Part shown: in pieces, positions 44,598 through 53,244 of the stretch
Layout: every line of letters begins with the position of its first letter
How positions within the stretch are numbered: position 1 is the first letter of the stretch
NCBI GenBank assembly: GCA_910575475.1
Contig: CAJTGD010000033.1
Coordinates: 1 to 64,000, forward strand
Reading direction: 5' to 3'
Length of the DNA stretch: 64,000 nucleotides
From: Lachnospiraceae bacterium
Lineage (GTDB): Bacteria > Bacillota > Clostridia > Lachnospirales > Lachnospiraceae
Translations under genes and position numbers: made by a program
The notes under the pieces: generated by a model
What the model was told of the DNA's origin: nothing
What the model saw: the letters and a program-made list of their open reading frames with translations, nothing else
Database searches by the model: none

Positions 44598-46031
44598 ATG
44601 GCAAAACAGTATGAGACAGTGATCGGGCTGGAGGTTCATGTGGAACTGGCTACCAGGACAAAGATCTTCTGCGGATGCAGCACGGCCTTCGGGGCTGCGC
44701 CCAATACCCATACCTGCCCGGTATGTACCGGGATGCCGGGTTCCCTTCCGGTTCTCAACAGGCAGGTGGTAGAATATGCCATGGCGATCGGGCTTGCCAC
44801 AAACTGCAGGATCACCCGGGTATGCAAGTTTGACCGGAAGAACTATTTTTATCCGGATAATCCCCAGAACTACCAGATTTCCCAGCTCTATCTCCCCATT
44901 GCCAGAGACGGATATGTGGAGATCGAAGCGGGAGATACGAAAAAGAAGGTGCGGATCCATGAGATGCACATGGAGGAGGATGCGGGGAAGCTGATCCACG
45001 ACGAATGGGATGATACCTCTCTGGTGGATTATAACCGGAGCGGCGTGCCCCTGGTAGAGATCGTGTCGGAGCCGGATATGCGTTCTGCGGAAGAGGTCAT
45101 CGCATACCTGGAGAAGCTCCGCCAGATCATTCAATATCTGGGAGCGTCAGACTGCAAGCTCCAGGAGGGTTCCATGCGTGCGGATGTGAACCTGTCTGTG
45201 CGGGAGGCGGGAAGCTCTCAGTTCGGAACTCGGACGGAAATGAAGAATCTGAACTCCTTCAAGGCAATCTCCCATGCGATCGAAGGGGAACGGGAGCGGC
45301 AGATCGAGCTTCTGGAGGAAGGAAAGGCCGTGATCCAGGAGACCCGCCGCTGGGACGACAACAAGGAAAGCTCCTATGCCATGCGCTCCAAGGAGGATGC
45401 CCAGGATTACCGGTACTTTCCGGAGCCGGATCTGGTGCCCATTGTGATCAGCGACGAATGGATCGAAGCGGTGAAAAGCCGCCAGCCGGAGCTGCGCACG
45501 GAGAAGCTGGAACGGTACAAAAAAGAATTTGACATTCCCCGGTATGATGCGGAGATCATCACGGAATCCAAGAGCATGGCGGATCTGTTTGAGGCAGCCA
45601 CCGCAATCTGCAAAAAGCCGAAAAAGGTCTCTAACTGGCTGATGGTGGAGACCATGCGGCTGATGAAGGAGCATGGGATGGAGCCGGAGGATCTGAGATT
45701 TTCTCCGGAAAACCTGGCGAAGCTGATCGATTTGGCCGATGCGGGGGTGGTCAACAGCTCCGTGGCGAAAGAGGTATTCGAGAAGGTCTTTTCGGAGGAT
45801 GTGGATCCGGAGCAGTATGTGGAGGAGCACGGGCTGAAAACAGTCCATGATGAGGGCGCGCTGAAAGCCGTGCTGGAACAGGTGATCGCAGACAATCCGC
45901 AGGCAGTCTCGGATTACAGGGGCGGAAAGGAAAAGGCTCTTGGGGCTCTGGTCGGACAGACGATGAAAGCCATGAAGGGCAAGGCGAACCCGGGAATGGT
46001 GAACCAGATGCTGCGGGAAATGCTGGGATAA
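44598..46031 (+). CDS. gatB: Asp/Glu-tRNA amidotransferase subunit B
   Basis: The 477-residue kinase/tRNA-binding subunit that phosphorylates the mischarged Asp or Glu before amidation. It begins with YETVIGLEVHVELATRTKIFC, has zinc Cys pairs (FCGCS and TCPVC), and ends with a YqeY-like tail (GALVGQTMKAMKGKANPGMVNQMLREML). GGAGG is 10 nt before the ATG at 44598; the upstream frame to 44526 overlaps gatA and is not used. Confidence 0.96.
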   Translation: MAKQYETVIGLEVHVELATRTKIFCGCSTAFGAAPNTHTCPVCTGMPGSLPVLNRQVVEYAMAIGLATNCRITRVCKFDRKNYFYPDNPQNYQISQLYLPIARDGYVEIEAGDTKKKVRIHEMHMEEDAGKLIHDEWDDTSLVDYNRSGVPLVEIVSEPDMRSAEEVIAYLEKLRQIIQYLGASDCKLQEGSMRADVNLSVREAGSSQFGTRTEMKNLNSFKAISHAIEGERERQIELLEEGKAVIQETRRWDDNKESSYAMRSKEDAQDYRYFPEPDLVPIVISDEWIEAVKSRQPELRTEKLERYKKEFDIPRYDAEIITESKSMADLFEAATAICKKPKKVSNWLMVETMRLMKEHGMEPEDLRFSPENLAKLIDLADAGVVNSSVAKEVFEKVFSEDVDPEQYVEEHGLKTVHDEGALKAVLEQVIADNPQAVSDYRGGKEKALGALVGQTMKAMKGKANPGMVNQMLREMLG

Positions 46032-46076
46032 AAGAAGGCTATTTTATAAAGTTTTAATATGTACTTTACGAATTTA

Positions 46077-46103
46077 TTAGCACTCGCTTCAAAAGAGTGC
46101 TAA
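46077..46103. promoter_or_regulatory. CIRCE element (HrcA operator)
   Basis: TTAGCACTC at 46077-46085, nine bases, then GAGTGCTAA at 46095-46103: a perfect CIRCE. HrcA binds it and is released on heat stress. It lies 7 bp upstream of the -35 of the htpG promoter. Confidence 0.95.
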
Positions 46104-46110
46104 TTTTATG

Positions 46111-46139
46111 TTGACTTTTTAAAATTCCTGTATTAGAAT
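46111..46139 (+). promoter_or_regulatory. Sigma-A promoter of htpG
   Basis: TTGACT at 46111-46116, exact 17-bp spacer, TAGAAT at 46134-46139, about 100 bp upstream of the start codon. Confidence 0.8.
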
Positions 46140-46240
46140 ATCATCTAGACAAAGAAAGAGGACACAGTTAGATTTGTTCGGGTGTCTGCTTCGGGTTTCA
46201 TATGTCGAATCATAAAGATCATAGAAAAGGAGTGTTTTAT

Positions 46241-48394
46241 ATGGGAACAAAAAAAGGCAATTTATCCATTGACAGTGAGAATATATTTCCAATAATCAAG
46301 AAGTGGGTGTATTCTGACCATGATATTTTTATGAGAGAGCTGATCTCCAACGGCTGCGACGCCATCACGAAGTTGAAAAAGCTGGATATGATGGGCGAAT
46401 ATGAGATGCCGGAGGATTACAAGGCGAAGATCCAGGTGATCGTCAACCCGGAAGAGAAGACATTGAAGTTCATTGATAACGGCCTTGGAATGACTGCAGA
46501 TGAAGTAGAAGAGTATATTACGCAGATCGCGTTCTCCGGAGCGACCCAGTTCCTGGAGAAGTATAAGGATAAGACGACGGAAGATGAGATGATCGGACAT
46601 TTCGGACTGGGATTCTATTCCGCGTTCATGGTTGCCGATGAGGTGCACATTGATTCCTTGTCCTACCGTAAGGATGCCGTACCGGTACACTGGGTCAGCA
46701 ACGGCGGAACAGAGTATGAAATGCAGGACGGCAGCAAGCAGGAGGTGGGGACGGAGATCACCCTGTTCTTGAATGACGACAGCCTGGAATTTGCCAATGA
46801 GTACCGTGCGAGGGAGGTGCTGGAAAAGTACTGCTCCTTCATGCCGGTGGAGATCTTCCTGTCCAAGGTCAATGCGGAGACGGAGTATGAGACCATCGAC
46901 GAGGCGGACGTGCTGGAGACAGACGAAGTGGTAGAGCATATCACAGAAGAGCCGAAGGAAGGCGAAGAGGGCGAACCGAAGAAGAAAGTGAAGATTGTGA
47001 AGCGCCCGGTTTCCCTCAGCGATATCCATCCGCTGTGGGGCAAGAATCCAAGCGACTGTACGAAGGACGAATATATTGAATTTTACCGCAAGGTATTTTT
47101 GGATTATAAAGAGCCGTTGTTCTGGATCCACCTGAATATGGATTATCCGTTTAATTTGAAGGGAATCCTGTATTTCCCGAAAATCAATACGGAATACGAC
47201 TCCATCGAAGGAACCATCAAGCTGTACAACAACCAGGTATTTATCGCGGACAATATCAAGGAAGTGATCCCGGAATTCCTGATGGTATTAAAGGGCGTTA
47301 TTGACTGCCCGGACCTGCCGCTGAACGTATCCAGAAGCGCGCTGCAGAACGACGGTTTTGTGAATAAGGTTGCGGATTATATTTCCAAGAAGGTTGCGGA
47401 CAAGCTGAACGGCATGTTCAAGACCGACAAGGAGAACTACGAGAAGTACTGGGATGATATCAGCCCCTTCATCAAGTTCGGCTGCTTAAAGGATGAGAAG
47501 TTCGGAGACAAGATCAAAGGCTCGATCCTCTATAAGAACCTGGATCATAAGTATCTGACTCTGGAAGAATATATTGAGAACGCGAAGAAAGCTGCCGGGG
47601 AAGAGGACAATGTAGAAGTTGTGGAGAATCCGGAGACCGTAGAGGAAGCGAAGGCAGAGACCGGTTCTGACGATACCGCAGACAGCAAAGCAGAAGCATC
47701 TTCCGACGAGACAGAGGACAGCAAAGCGGAATCCGTAGAAGCAGAGGTCGTGGAAGATTCCGATGGAGAGGAGAAGAAAAAAGAACCTCTCAATGTCTAC
47801 TATGTGACGGACGAACAGCAGCAGAGCCAGTATATCAAGATGTTCAAGGAACAGGGACAGGATGCGGTGATCCTGACGCACAACATTGATTCCGCATTCA
47901 TCACCTATCTGGAGCAGCGCAATGAGGATGTCAGGTTCCAGAGGATTGATGCGGAGGTGCATGATTCCCTGAAGGATGAAGTGGACGAGGGCGACAAGGA
48001 AGAATTCCAGAAGCTTTCCGATGAACTGGTAGAGCTGTTCCGCAAGGAACTGAACAATGAAAAGCTGGAAGTGAAGGTAGAGAAGCTCAAGGACGACAGC
48101 ATTGCTTCCATGGCAGTCCTTTCCGAGCAGTCCAGGCGTATGGAAGAAATGATGCGCATGTACAGCATGGGCGGCGGCATGGATATGGGACTCGGCGGAC
48201 AGGCGACTCTGGTACTCAACGCCAACCATCCGCTTGTGAAGTTCGTGACAGAGAACAAGGAGGATGCACATACCTCCATGATCTGCAAGCAGCTCTACGA
48301 CCTGGCGATGATCGCCCACAAGCCGCTGAATCCGGAGGAGATGACAGCGTTCGTGCAGAGAAGCAATGAGATCATGCTGCTGCTGACAAAATAA
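46241..48394 (+). CDS. htpG: Hsp90-family chaperone HtpG with two acidic insertions
   Basis: A 717-residue ATP-dependent chaperone. N-domain motifs: RELISNGCDAITKLK, DNGLGMTADEV and GHFGLGFYSAFMVAD. The protein is nearly 100 residues longer than E. coli HtpG (about 624). One acidic/basic linker lies at about 215-253 (EEPKEGEEGEPKKKVKIVK), between N and middle domains where eukaryotic Hsp90 has its charged linker. A second Glu/Asp/Ala/Ser-rich segment lies at about 450-516 within the C-terminal half. The ATG at 46241 follows AAAAGGAG; a longer frame from 46202 lacks a site. CIRCE indicates HrcA control. Confidence 0.95.
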   Translation: MGTKKGNLSIDSENIFPIIKKWVYSDHDIFMRELISNGCDAITKLKKLDMMGEYEMPEDYKAKIQVIVNPEEKTLKFIDNGLGMTADEVEEYITQIAFSGATQFLEKYKDKTTEDEMIGHFGLGFYSAFMVADEVHIDSLSYRKDAVPVHWVSNGGTEYEMQDGSKQEVGTEITLFLNDDSLEFANEYRAREVLEKYCSFMPVEIFLSKVNAETEYETIDEADVLETDEVVEHITEEPKEGEEGEPKKKVKIVKRPVSLSDIHPLWGKNPSDCTKDEYIEFYRKVFLDYKEPLFWIHLNMDYPFNLKGILYFPKINTEYDSIEGTIKLYNNQVFIADNIKEVIPEFLMVLKGVIDCPDLPLNVSRSALQNDGFVNKVADYISKKVADKLNGMFKTDKENYEKYWDDISPFIKFGCLKDEKFGDKIKGSILYKNLDHKYLTLEEYIENAKKAAGEEDNVEVVENPETVEEAKAETGSDDTADSKAEASSDETEDSKAESVEAEVVEDSDGEEKKKEPLNVYYVTDEQQQSQYIKMFKEQGQDAVILTHNIDSAFITYLEQRNEDVRFQRIDAEVHDSLKDEVDEGDKEEFQKLSDELVELFRKELNNEKLEVKVEKLKDDSIASMAVLSEQSRRMEEMMRMYSMGGGMDMGLGGQATLVLNANHPLVKFVTENKEDAHTSMICKQLYDLAMIAHKPLNPEEMTAFVQRSNEIMLLLTK

Positions 48395-48486
48395 TGATTT
48401 AAAATACAGATAAAATCTGTTACAATGGTTATAGAAAAAAGGCAGATTGTAGGATGATGAAATTCATCTCGAATAGCTGAATAAGA

Positions 48487-48529
48487 ATCAAAAAACAGAC
48501 TATCTGAAAAAGTGAGTCTGTTTTTTGAT
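48487..48529. terminator. Bidirectional terminator between htpG and the EFR1 gene
   Basis: A 15-bp perfect stem, 48487-48501 with 48515-48529, arms starting ATCAAAAAACAGACT, A-run and T-run on both sides. Suits the two convergent genes. Confidence 0.92.
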
Positions 48530-48542
48530 TCCATTATGGAAT

Positions 48543-49325
48543 TTAGAGAAAGATATCCGCTTTCTTGTCGCTCTGACAGACTTTGTTAAGCTTTCCGGTC
48601 AGCAGCTTCATTTTTGTTGAGCTGACATAACGGGCCTTCTGCTTACAGCTTCGGAGGCATTTCTGGCAGCTGATACATTTCTTTTTGTTTGTCTTTTTCG
48701 GATCCTTTGTGTCTATGGCCCCTGCCGGGCAGCTCCTAGCGCAGGCGCCGCACTCCGTACACATGGTCACATCGACCTTTGGAGTCAGTGATGCCGCGCC
48801 GGCCTTGCGATAGGGGGTATTGCCCGGAACCGAGATATTGAATGGCTCAAAAGAAGCTTCGGTATGGACACGGCGGCTCAGCTGCTTGCCGAAATCTGCG
48901 ATTTCTTTCAGATCCTGCTTGTTGGGACGGCCGAGACCGATGGAGCGGACAATGGAGTGCTCGGTGGGAAATGCGGCTGCGCCGATCACCTTGAAGCCCC
49001 GGCTTTCTACTTCATTTTTCAGTTCCAGCAGCGCATCCTCGTATTCCCGGCAGCCGTAGGTGGCGATCAGAGCCGCCGGCGTTCCCTGCCCGGACAGAGC
49101 TTCGAAATATTCCAGGAAGACGGCAGGCACGCGGCCCGCATAGACCGGGATCCCGAAGAGCACAAGATCATTGCTCTTAAATTTCAGGGAAGGCTTCTTT
49201 TCCTTATGTACCGTCAGGTCGTAGGAGACGGATTTGAGGTCGATATTTGCCGCTGCCTCCATAATGACCTTCCGGGTGGTTCCTGTGGGGCTGAAATAAA
49301 CCAGCTTTAATTCGTTCATCTTCAT
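48543..49325 (-). CDS. EFR1-type flavodoxin/2[4Fe-4S] ferredoxin
   Basis: A 260-residue electron carrier. The N-terminal flavodoxin-like domain has the FMN phosphate loop YFSPTGTTRK and FGIPVYAGRVP. The C-terminal part has two cluster motifs: CTECGACARSCPAGAI and CISCQKCLRSC. This is the architecture named EFR1, common in clostridia. AAAGGAG precedes the start on the reverse strand. Partner unknown. Confidence 0.93.
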   Translation of the reverse strand: MKMNELKLVYFSPTGTTRKVIMEAAANIDLKSVSYDLTVHKEKKPSLKFKSNDLVLFGIPVYAGRVPAVFLEYFEALSGQGTPAALIATYGCREYEDALLELKNEVESRGFKVIGAAAFPTEHSIVRSIGLGRPNKQDLKEIADFGKQLSRRVHTEASFEPFNISVPGNTPYRKAGAASLTPKVDVTMCTECGACARSCPAGAIDTKDPKKTNKKKCISCQKCLRSCKQKARYVSSTKMKLLTGKLNKVCQSDKKADIFL

Positions 49326-49443
49326 AAGTAAAAACTCCTTTATCCATTAAATACGATCTGCGTGGCGCTCTAGCGCAATACTTATTATAACACGGAATGG
49401 TTAAATTTGCATCGGATTCCTGTAAGAATTTCTGAGGATAGTA

Positions 49444-49472
49444 GTTGTATTTTTTCAGCAAATAGGTTATAA
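49444..49472 (+). promoter_or_regulatory. Promoter of the ncRNA candidate
   Basis: TTGTAT at 49444-49449, exact 17-bp spacer, perfect TATAAT at 49467-49472. No open frame follows; the next gene starts at 49854 after a terminator. Confidence 0.75.
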
Positions 49473-49478
49473 TACTCT

Positions 49479-49757
49479 CAGACAAGAAAAGTACTACCTG
49501 GAATGTTCGATACCCCTGTAATTTTGAACCTACAAAACTTTAAACGGGATTCTTATATTTCTGTAATATGTCAGGCCTCCGTTCAGCAGTGGAAGACAAA
49601 AAAGCAGATGCGGTTGCCCACCTAGCCAGCGGCTAGGAGTCAAAATACAGGGAACGGCATTTTGGGGATATACGACAATCCGACAAAACGCGTCGCTGAC
49701 GCGTTTTGCTGGATTATACAAGGAAAAAAGGCGGCTGCGATACAGCTGCCTCTTTTT
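49479..49757 (+). ncRNA. ssrS: Structured non-coding RNA, probably 6S RNA-like
   Basis: A promoter and terminator enclose about 280 nt without a coding frame. The 5' part CCTGGAATGTTCGATACCCC (49498-49517) can pair with GGGGATATACGACAATCC near 49664-49681, and CCCTGTAATTTTGA pairs with TCAAAATACAGGG near 49641-49653, so the RNA folds back on itself as 6S RNA does. The TGTTCG box and the TTGAACC/ACGGGATTC pair resemble what I recall of Firmicutes 6S. A perfect hairpin at 49684-49708 (CAAAACGCGTC arms) and the terminator at 49724-49757 end it. Identity is a memory-based guess; another structured clostridial RNA is possible. It fills most of a 528-bp gene-free stretch. Confidence 0.6.
49724..49757 (+). 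terminator. Terminator of the ncRNA
   Basis: A stem pairing AAAAAAGGCGGCTG (49724-49737) with CAGCTGCCTCTTTTT (49743-49757), ending in T-run. Confidence 0.85.
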
Positions 49758-49853
49758 AAGTATACCGTATCAGCTCAGTACCTTCGCTATCCTGTGTTGA
49801 GTAGTTATAGTATACCCGCTTTCGAACAAGAATAAGCAGATCAGAGGTGTTTT

Positions 49854-50708
49854 ATGAAGGAGAATCAAAAAGGGATCATCGGGAGGGTGCTGAATGTGAC
49901 GAAGCAGTTCCGTTCCCACCATACCGGAGCGTATGCGGCGCAGGCAGCATATTTTTTTGTATTATCTCTGATCCCGATCATTATCCTGCTGCTGACACTG
50001 GTACAGTTTACACCGGTTACGCAGGAGGATGTCATGCACGGGGTGCTGCAGGTATTTCCTTCCTCGGTGGAGGGACTGATCGCCATGCTCGTGACCCAGG
50101 TCTATAATCAGTCCGGTTCGATCATCCCTTTTACCATATTGGTGGCGCTGTGGTCCGCGGGGAAGGGCGTGCTCTCCATGACCTCCGGCCTGAACTGCGT
50201 TTATGAAAATCCGGAGACTCGTAATTATATTTTTCTAAGGATCCGGGCCTCTGCTTACACAGTGATCTTTATACTGGCGATCGTACTTTCCCTGCTTCTC
50301 TCCGTGTTTGGGAACAGTATCAGCCTGCTTATCAATGAGCATGTGCCGCTGCTGCGGCATGTGACGGATTTTATCATCCGGATCCGGACGCTTCTGATCC
50401 TGGGGGTGCTGACGGTATTCTGGGATCTGGTATATAAGTATCTGCCAAACCGGAAGGACGGGATCAAGACGACTATGAAGAAGCAGCTTCCGGGAGCGGT
50501 GTTCACGGCCTGCGGGTGGCAGCTGATCTCGTTCGTATTTTCCATCTATCTGGATGTGTTTACGGGATTTTCCACGATGTATGGGAGCCTTACGACGATC
50601 ATACTGATCCTGCTGTGGTTCTACATGTGTATGTATGTGATCCTGCTGGGCGGGGAGATCAATGCGCTGCTGGAAACGTATGAAGAGCAGGGCGGTTCCG
50701 TGGGCTGA
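49854..50708 (+). CDS. YihY/BrkB-family inner membrane protein
   Basis: A 284-residue membrane protein with six predicted helices. The N-terminus HHTGAYAAQAAYFFVLSLIP and later ALWSAGKGVLSMTSGLNCVYE are typical of YihY/BrkB (older name ribonuclease BN, which is not supported by function). Later segments FSTMYGSLTTIILILLWFYMC complete the family pattern. Proposed roles include lipid or small-molecule transport. No upstream operon partner is seen. Confidence 0.93.
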   Translation: MKENQKGIIGRVLNVTKQFRSHHTGAYAAQAAYFFVLSLIPIIILLLTLVQFTPVTQEDVMHGVLQVFPSSVEGLIAMLVTQVYNQSGSIIPFTILVALWSAGKGVLSMTSGLNCVYENPETRNYIFLRIRASAYTVIFILAIVLSLLLSVFGNSISLLINEHVPLLRHVTDFIIRIRTLLILGVLTVFWDLVYKYLPNRKDGIKTTMKKQLPGAVFTACGWQLISFVFSIYLDVFTGFSTMYGSLTTIILILLWFYMCMYVILLGGEINALLETYEEQGGSVG

Positions 50709-50782
50709 GACTTATGGTATGTTGAGACTTACAGTATGTAAAGGAACTGCCGCGTTCGCCTGATGAAAAGATACCGTATGAA

Positions 50783-50834
50783 AAATGAAAACTGCCATGA
50801 GAAACGAAGACATTTCAATTGGCAGTTTCATTTT
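50783..50834. terminator. Bidirectional terminator, yihY and lipoprotein genes
   Basis: Arms AAATGAAAACTGCCA (50783-50797) and TGGCAGTTTCATTTT (50820-50834) with a 22-nt loop, A-run and T-run outside. Confidence 0.75.
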
Positions 50835-50876
50835 ATAATTCATGTTAAATTTTATGCACAGCTCCTGAACACTGTA

Positions 50877-51512
50877 TTACAGAATCGCAGAGTACATTGC
50901 AGCATCCAGTGCGGCCAGATCGTCCTCATCGATTGTCTGAACCCCGTCGCCATCCGGCTGAATATGTACCGTAACGGTCTCTGCTTCGCCATATTCCGGC
51001 GCTTCCAGTTTGGAAGACATCAACTCGTACATCTTCTGGAATACAAATTGAGTTTTCTCGTCATCTGTGGTTAGTGCCGCGGCTTCCTCGGTTTCCAGCA
51101 GGGGCAGCAATTCCTGCTCCAGATCATTGAACATAATAAATGGCTCTACATTGACCTCTACAGTAAATCCATCGCCGTCTTCTTTTGCTTCTCCTACTTC
51201 ATATTTGCTGAGATTGAGTATATCTGCAAATAATTGTCTATATTGTTCCTGCAGTTCTGGACTGACTGAGGCGCCAAGGATTCCACTGGCTTCCATATTT
51301 GTATCCAGTCCCTGCTCATAAAGTTCTTCAGCCTCTTCCTTGGTACTTTTTGTAAATTCCATGTAGGCATCAAAATCAGCCTTGTAGCACGCATCTAAAG
51401 CAGATTTTACATAATCAGGTGCGTTCTCCGTAGTCAGTTTTTTCCCGCAGCCGCCAAGCAGCATGGAAAAGCAGACCGCAATTGCGATCATAAATGAGAT
51501 TCTTTTTTTCAT
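50877..51512 (-). CDS. Lipoprotein of unknown function
   Basis: A 211-residue protein with a lipoprotein signal: MKKRISFMIAIAVCFSML followed by lipobox LGGC with Cys 22. The mature part is acidic and mostly helical: a tail-like LDACYKADFDAYMEFT and YRQLFADILNLSKYEVGEAKEDGDGFTVEV beta region resembling the DUF5105/lipocalin-like export proteins of clostridia. Substrate unknown. AGGAAGG precedes the start on the reverse strand. Confidence 0.82.
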   Translation of the reverse strand: MKKRISFMIAIAVCFSMLLGGCGKKLTTENAPDYVKSALDACYKADFDAYMEFTKSTKEEAEELYEQGLDTNMEASGILGASVSPELQEQYRQLFADILNLSKYEVGEAKEDGDGFTVEVNVEPFIMFNDLEQELLPLLETEEAAALTTDDEKTQFVFQKMYELMSSKLEAPEYGEAETVTVHIQPDGDGVQTIDEDDLAALDAAMYSAIL

Positions 51513-51669
51513 TTCTTCCTTCCTCCCGTGATCTTAAAATGTGATTATGAATCTTCTTCTATACAATATCACAAAAATCAGGGGCATTCAAGGAGTATTC
51601 CACATGTATTATATGTAAAATGCTAGGTGATCTTTGGAAATAATCTTTAAAAACTGTTTTATTTTACTA

Positions 51670-51698
51670 TTGACAATGCGGAAATATGCGCATATACT
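51670..51698 (+). promoter_or_regulatory. Promoter of the fatty acid synthesis operon
   Basis: Perfect TTGACA at 51670-51675, 17-bp spacer, TATACT at 51693-51698, about 65 bp upstream of fabH. Confidence 0.9.
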
Positions 51699-51710
51699 TT
51701 GATAATCAAA
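51698..51710. promoter_or_regulatory. FabT-box-like operator
   Basis: TTTGATAATCAAA is a perfect 13-bp palindrome that begins at the last base of the -10. It matches the streptococcal FabT consensus (TTTGATTATCAAA) except for the central base. A MarR/FabT-type gene closes the operon. Binding here would block initiation. Confidence 0.8.
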
Positions 51711-51765
51711 ACATTTTAAAATAAAATAATTTGAAATAAAAGATATTTAAAAATGGAGAAGACAG

Positions 51766-52827
51766 ATGAGAGGAAAGATATGCGGAACCGGCTCCTGTGT
51801 GCCGGGTCATATTCTGGACAATGATGCGTTATCTCAGATGGTAGACACCAGCGATGCCTGGATCCGGGAGCGGACGGGAGTGGCAAGGAGGCATATCATT
51901 GAGAAAGAGACAACGGTATCCATGGCGGCGGAGGCCGCAAGGCGGGCATTGGAGGATGGAAATGTACAGCCTGAAGAGATCGATCTGCTGATCGTGTGTA
52001 CATTTACCTCGGAAGTGCTGCTTCCCTGTGCAGCCTGTGAAGTGCAGAAGGAGCTGGGAGCGGTCCATGCGGCCTGCTTCGACCTGAACGCAGCCTGCAC
52101 CGGATTTTTGTTCGCGTATAATACGGCACAGGCGTACATCGCGGCAGGCTTGTGCAGGACTGCCCTGCTGATCGGTTCCGAAAGCCTGTCCAATATGGTG
52201 AACTGGAAGGACCGGGGGACCTGCATCCTGTTCGGGGACGGCGCCGGGGCTGCCGTGCTGAGAGCGGAGCCGGGAGAGCTTCCTTCTCCGGTGATGCATT
52301 CAGACGGGGCCTCAGGCCCGGCACTGACCCTGATGAGCCGCCACCGAAAGGGCTGGGCGGAGGAAGAAAATGCGGGGCAGGAGCCGGCCGCTTCCCCGGC
52401 AGGTCAGGATCCGCCGGGGAACGCGGCGGAAGACCTCCCAATACAATCACATGTTGACCAGGCATCCATCCATCCGGAAGAGTTTATCCGCATGGATGGA
52501 CGGGAGGTCTTCCGCTTCGCGGTAAAAAGGGTCCCGGAGGTCATTCGGGAGCTTTTGGATCGCAGCGGGATGAGACCGGAGGAAATCGACTATTTTGTAC
52601 TCCACCAGGCAAACAGGCGGATTGTGGAATCCGTGGCAAAGCGCCTGGATACGGAGATAGAAAAATTTCCCATGAACCTGGAGGAGTACGGCAATACCTC
52701 CTCGGCAAGCATTCCGATCCTGTTGGATGAAATGAACCGGGATGGAAGGCTGAAATCAGGACAGACCATCGTACTGGCCGGATTTGGGGCAGGATTGTCC
52801 TGGGGGGCAGCTTTATTGAAGTGGTAG
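51766..52827 (+). CDS. fabH: 3-oxoacyl-ACP synthase III, with an inserted loop
   Basis: Starts fatty acid synthesis by condensing acyl-CoA with malonyl-ACP. The triad is C111 (LNAACTGF), H280 (VLHQAN) and N310 (YGNTSSAS). The protein has 353 residues against about 317 in E. coli FabH; the extra sequence is a Pro/Ala/Glu/Gln-rich stretch at about 193-235 between MSRHRKGWAEEE and FIRMDGREVF. TGGAGAAG precedes the ATG. First gene of the operon, under the FabT-like site. Confidence 0.95.
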   Translation: MRGKICGTGSCVPGHILDNDALSQMVDTSDAWIRERTGVARRHIIEKETTVSMAAEAARRALEDGNVQPEEIDLLIVCTFTSEVLLPCAACEVQKELGAVHAACFDLNAACTGFLFAYNTAQAYIAAGLCRTALLIGSESLSNMVNWKDRGTCILFGDGAGAAVLRAEPGELPSPVMHSDGASGPALTLMSRHRKGWAEEENAGQEPAASPAGQDPPGNAAEDLPIQSHVDQASIHPEEFIRMDGREVFRFAVKRVPEVIRELLDRSGMRPEEIDYFVLHQANRRIVESVAKRLDTEIEKFPMNLEEYGNTSSASIPILLDEMNRDGRLKSGQTIVLAGFGAGLSWGAALLKW

Positions 52828-52993
52828 CTGCCTGCTGCACAGGAGATTGGGATCAGGCCGATCCGAAAGAAAAGGACGGCCTATACCAGAGTCATGCCGG
52901 CATGGCACTACACGAGAGGCCAATGCTTTCATGAAGATAAATGAACTATGAAAATAAAAATCAGAAATGGAATCAGGAAAGGAAAGAAAAATT

Positions 52994-53218
52994 ATGTTGG
53001 AAGAAATCAAGGAATTAGTAGCTGAGACACTGGGAACAAACGTAGAGAAACTGACGGAGGAAACTTCTTTTTCAGACGACCTGAACGCGGATTCACTGGA
53101 TCTGTTTGAGATGGTCATGGAGCTGGAGGATAAGTTTGAGGTGAAGATTCCGACAGAAGATCTGGAGCAGATCAAGACCATCGGCGATGTAAAGGCTTAT
53201 ATCGAAGAGCATAAATAA
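52994..53218 (+). CDS. acpP: Acyl carrier protein
   Basis: A 74-residue carrier. The phosphopantetheine Ser is S34 in DLNADSLDLFEMVM. Helices and acidic face are typical. The ATG at 52994 fits the usual MLEEI-like start; AGGAAAGG lies upstream. Encoded second in the operon. Confidence 0.95.
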   Translation: MLEEIKELVAETLGTNVEKLTEETSFSDDLNADSLDLFEMVMELEDKFEVKIPTEDLEQIKTIGDVKAYIEEHK

Positions 53219-53244
53219 ATGCTGAGGAAAAAGAGGTTTTAGCA

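Noticed and set aside
49530-49721. Short - strand frame in the 49.5-49.7 kb region.
   Set aside because: No binding site and low-complexity-free but unrecognisable sequence; the region is better explained by a structured RNA on the + strand.
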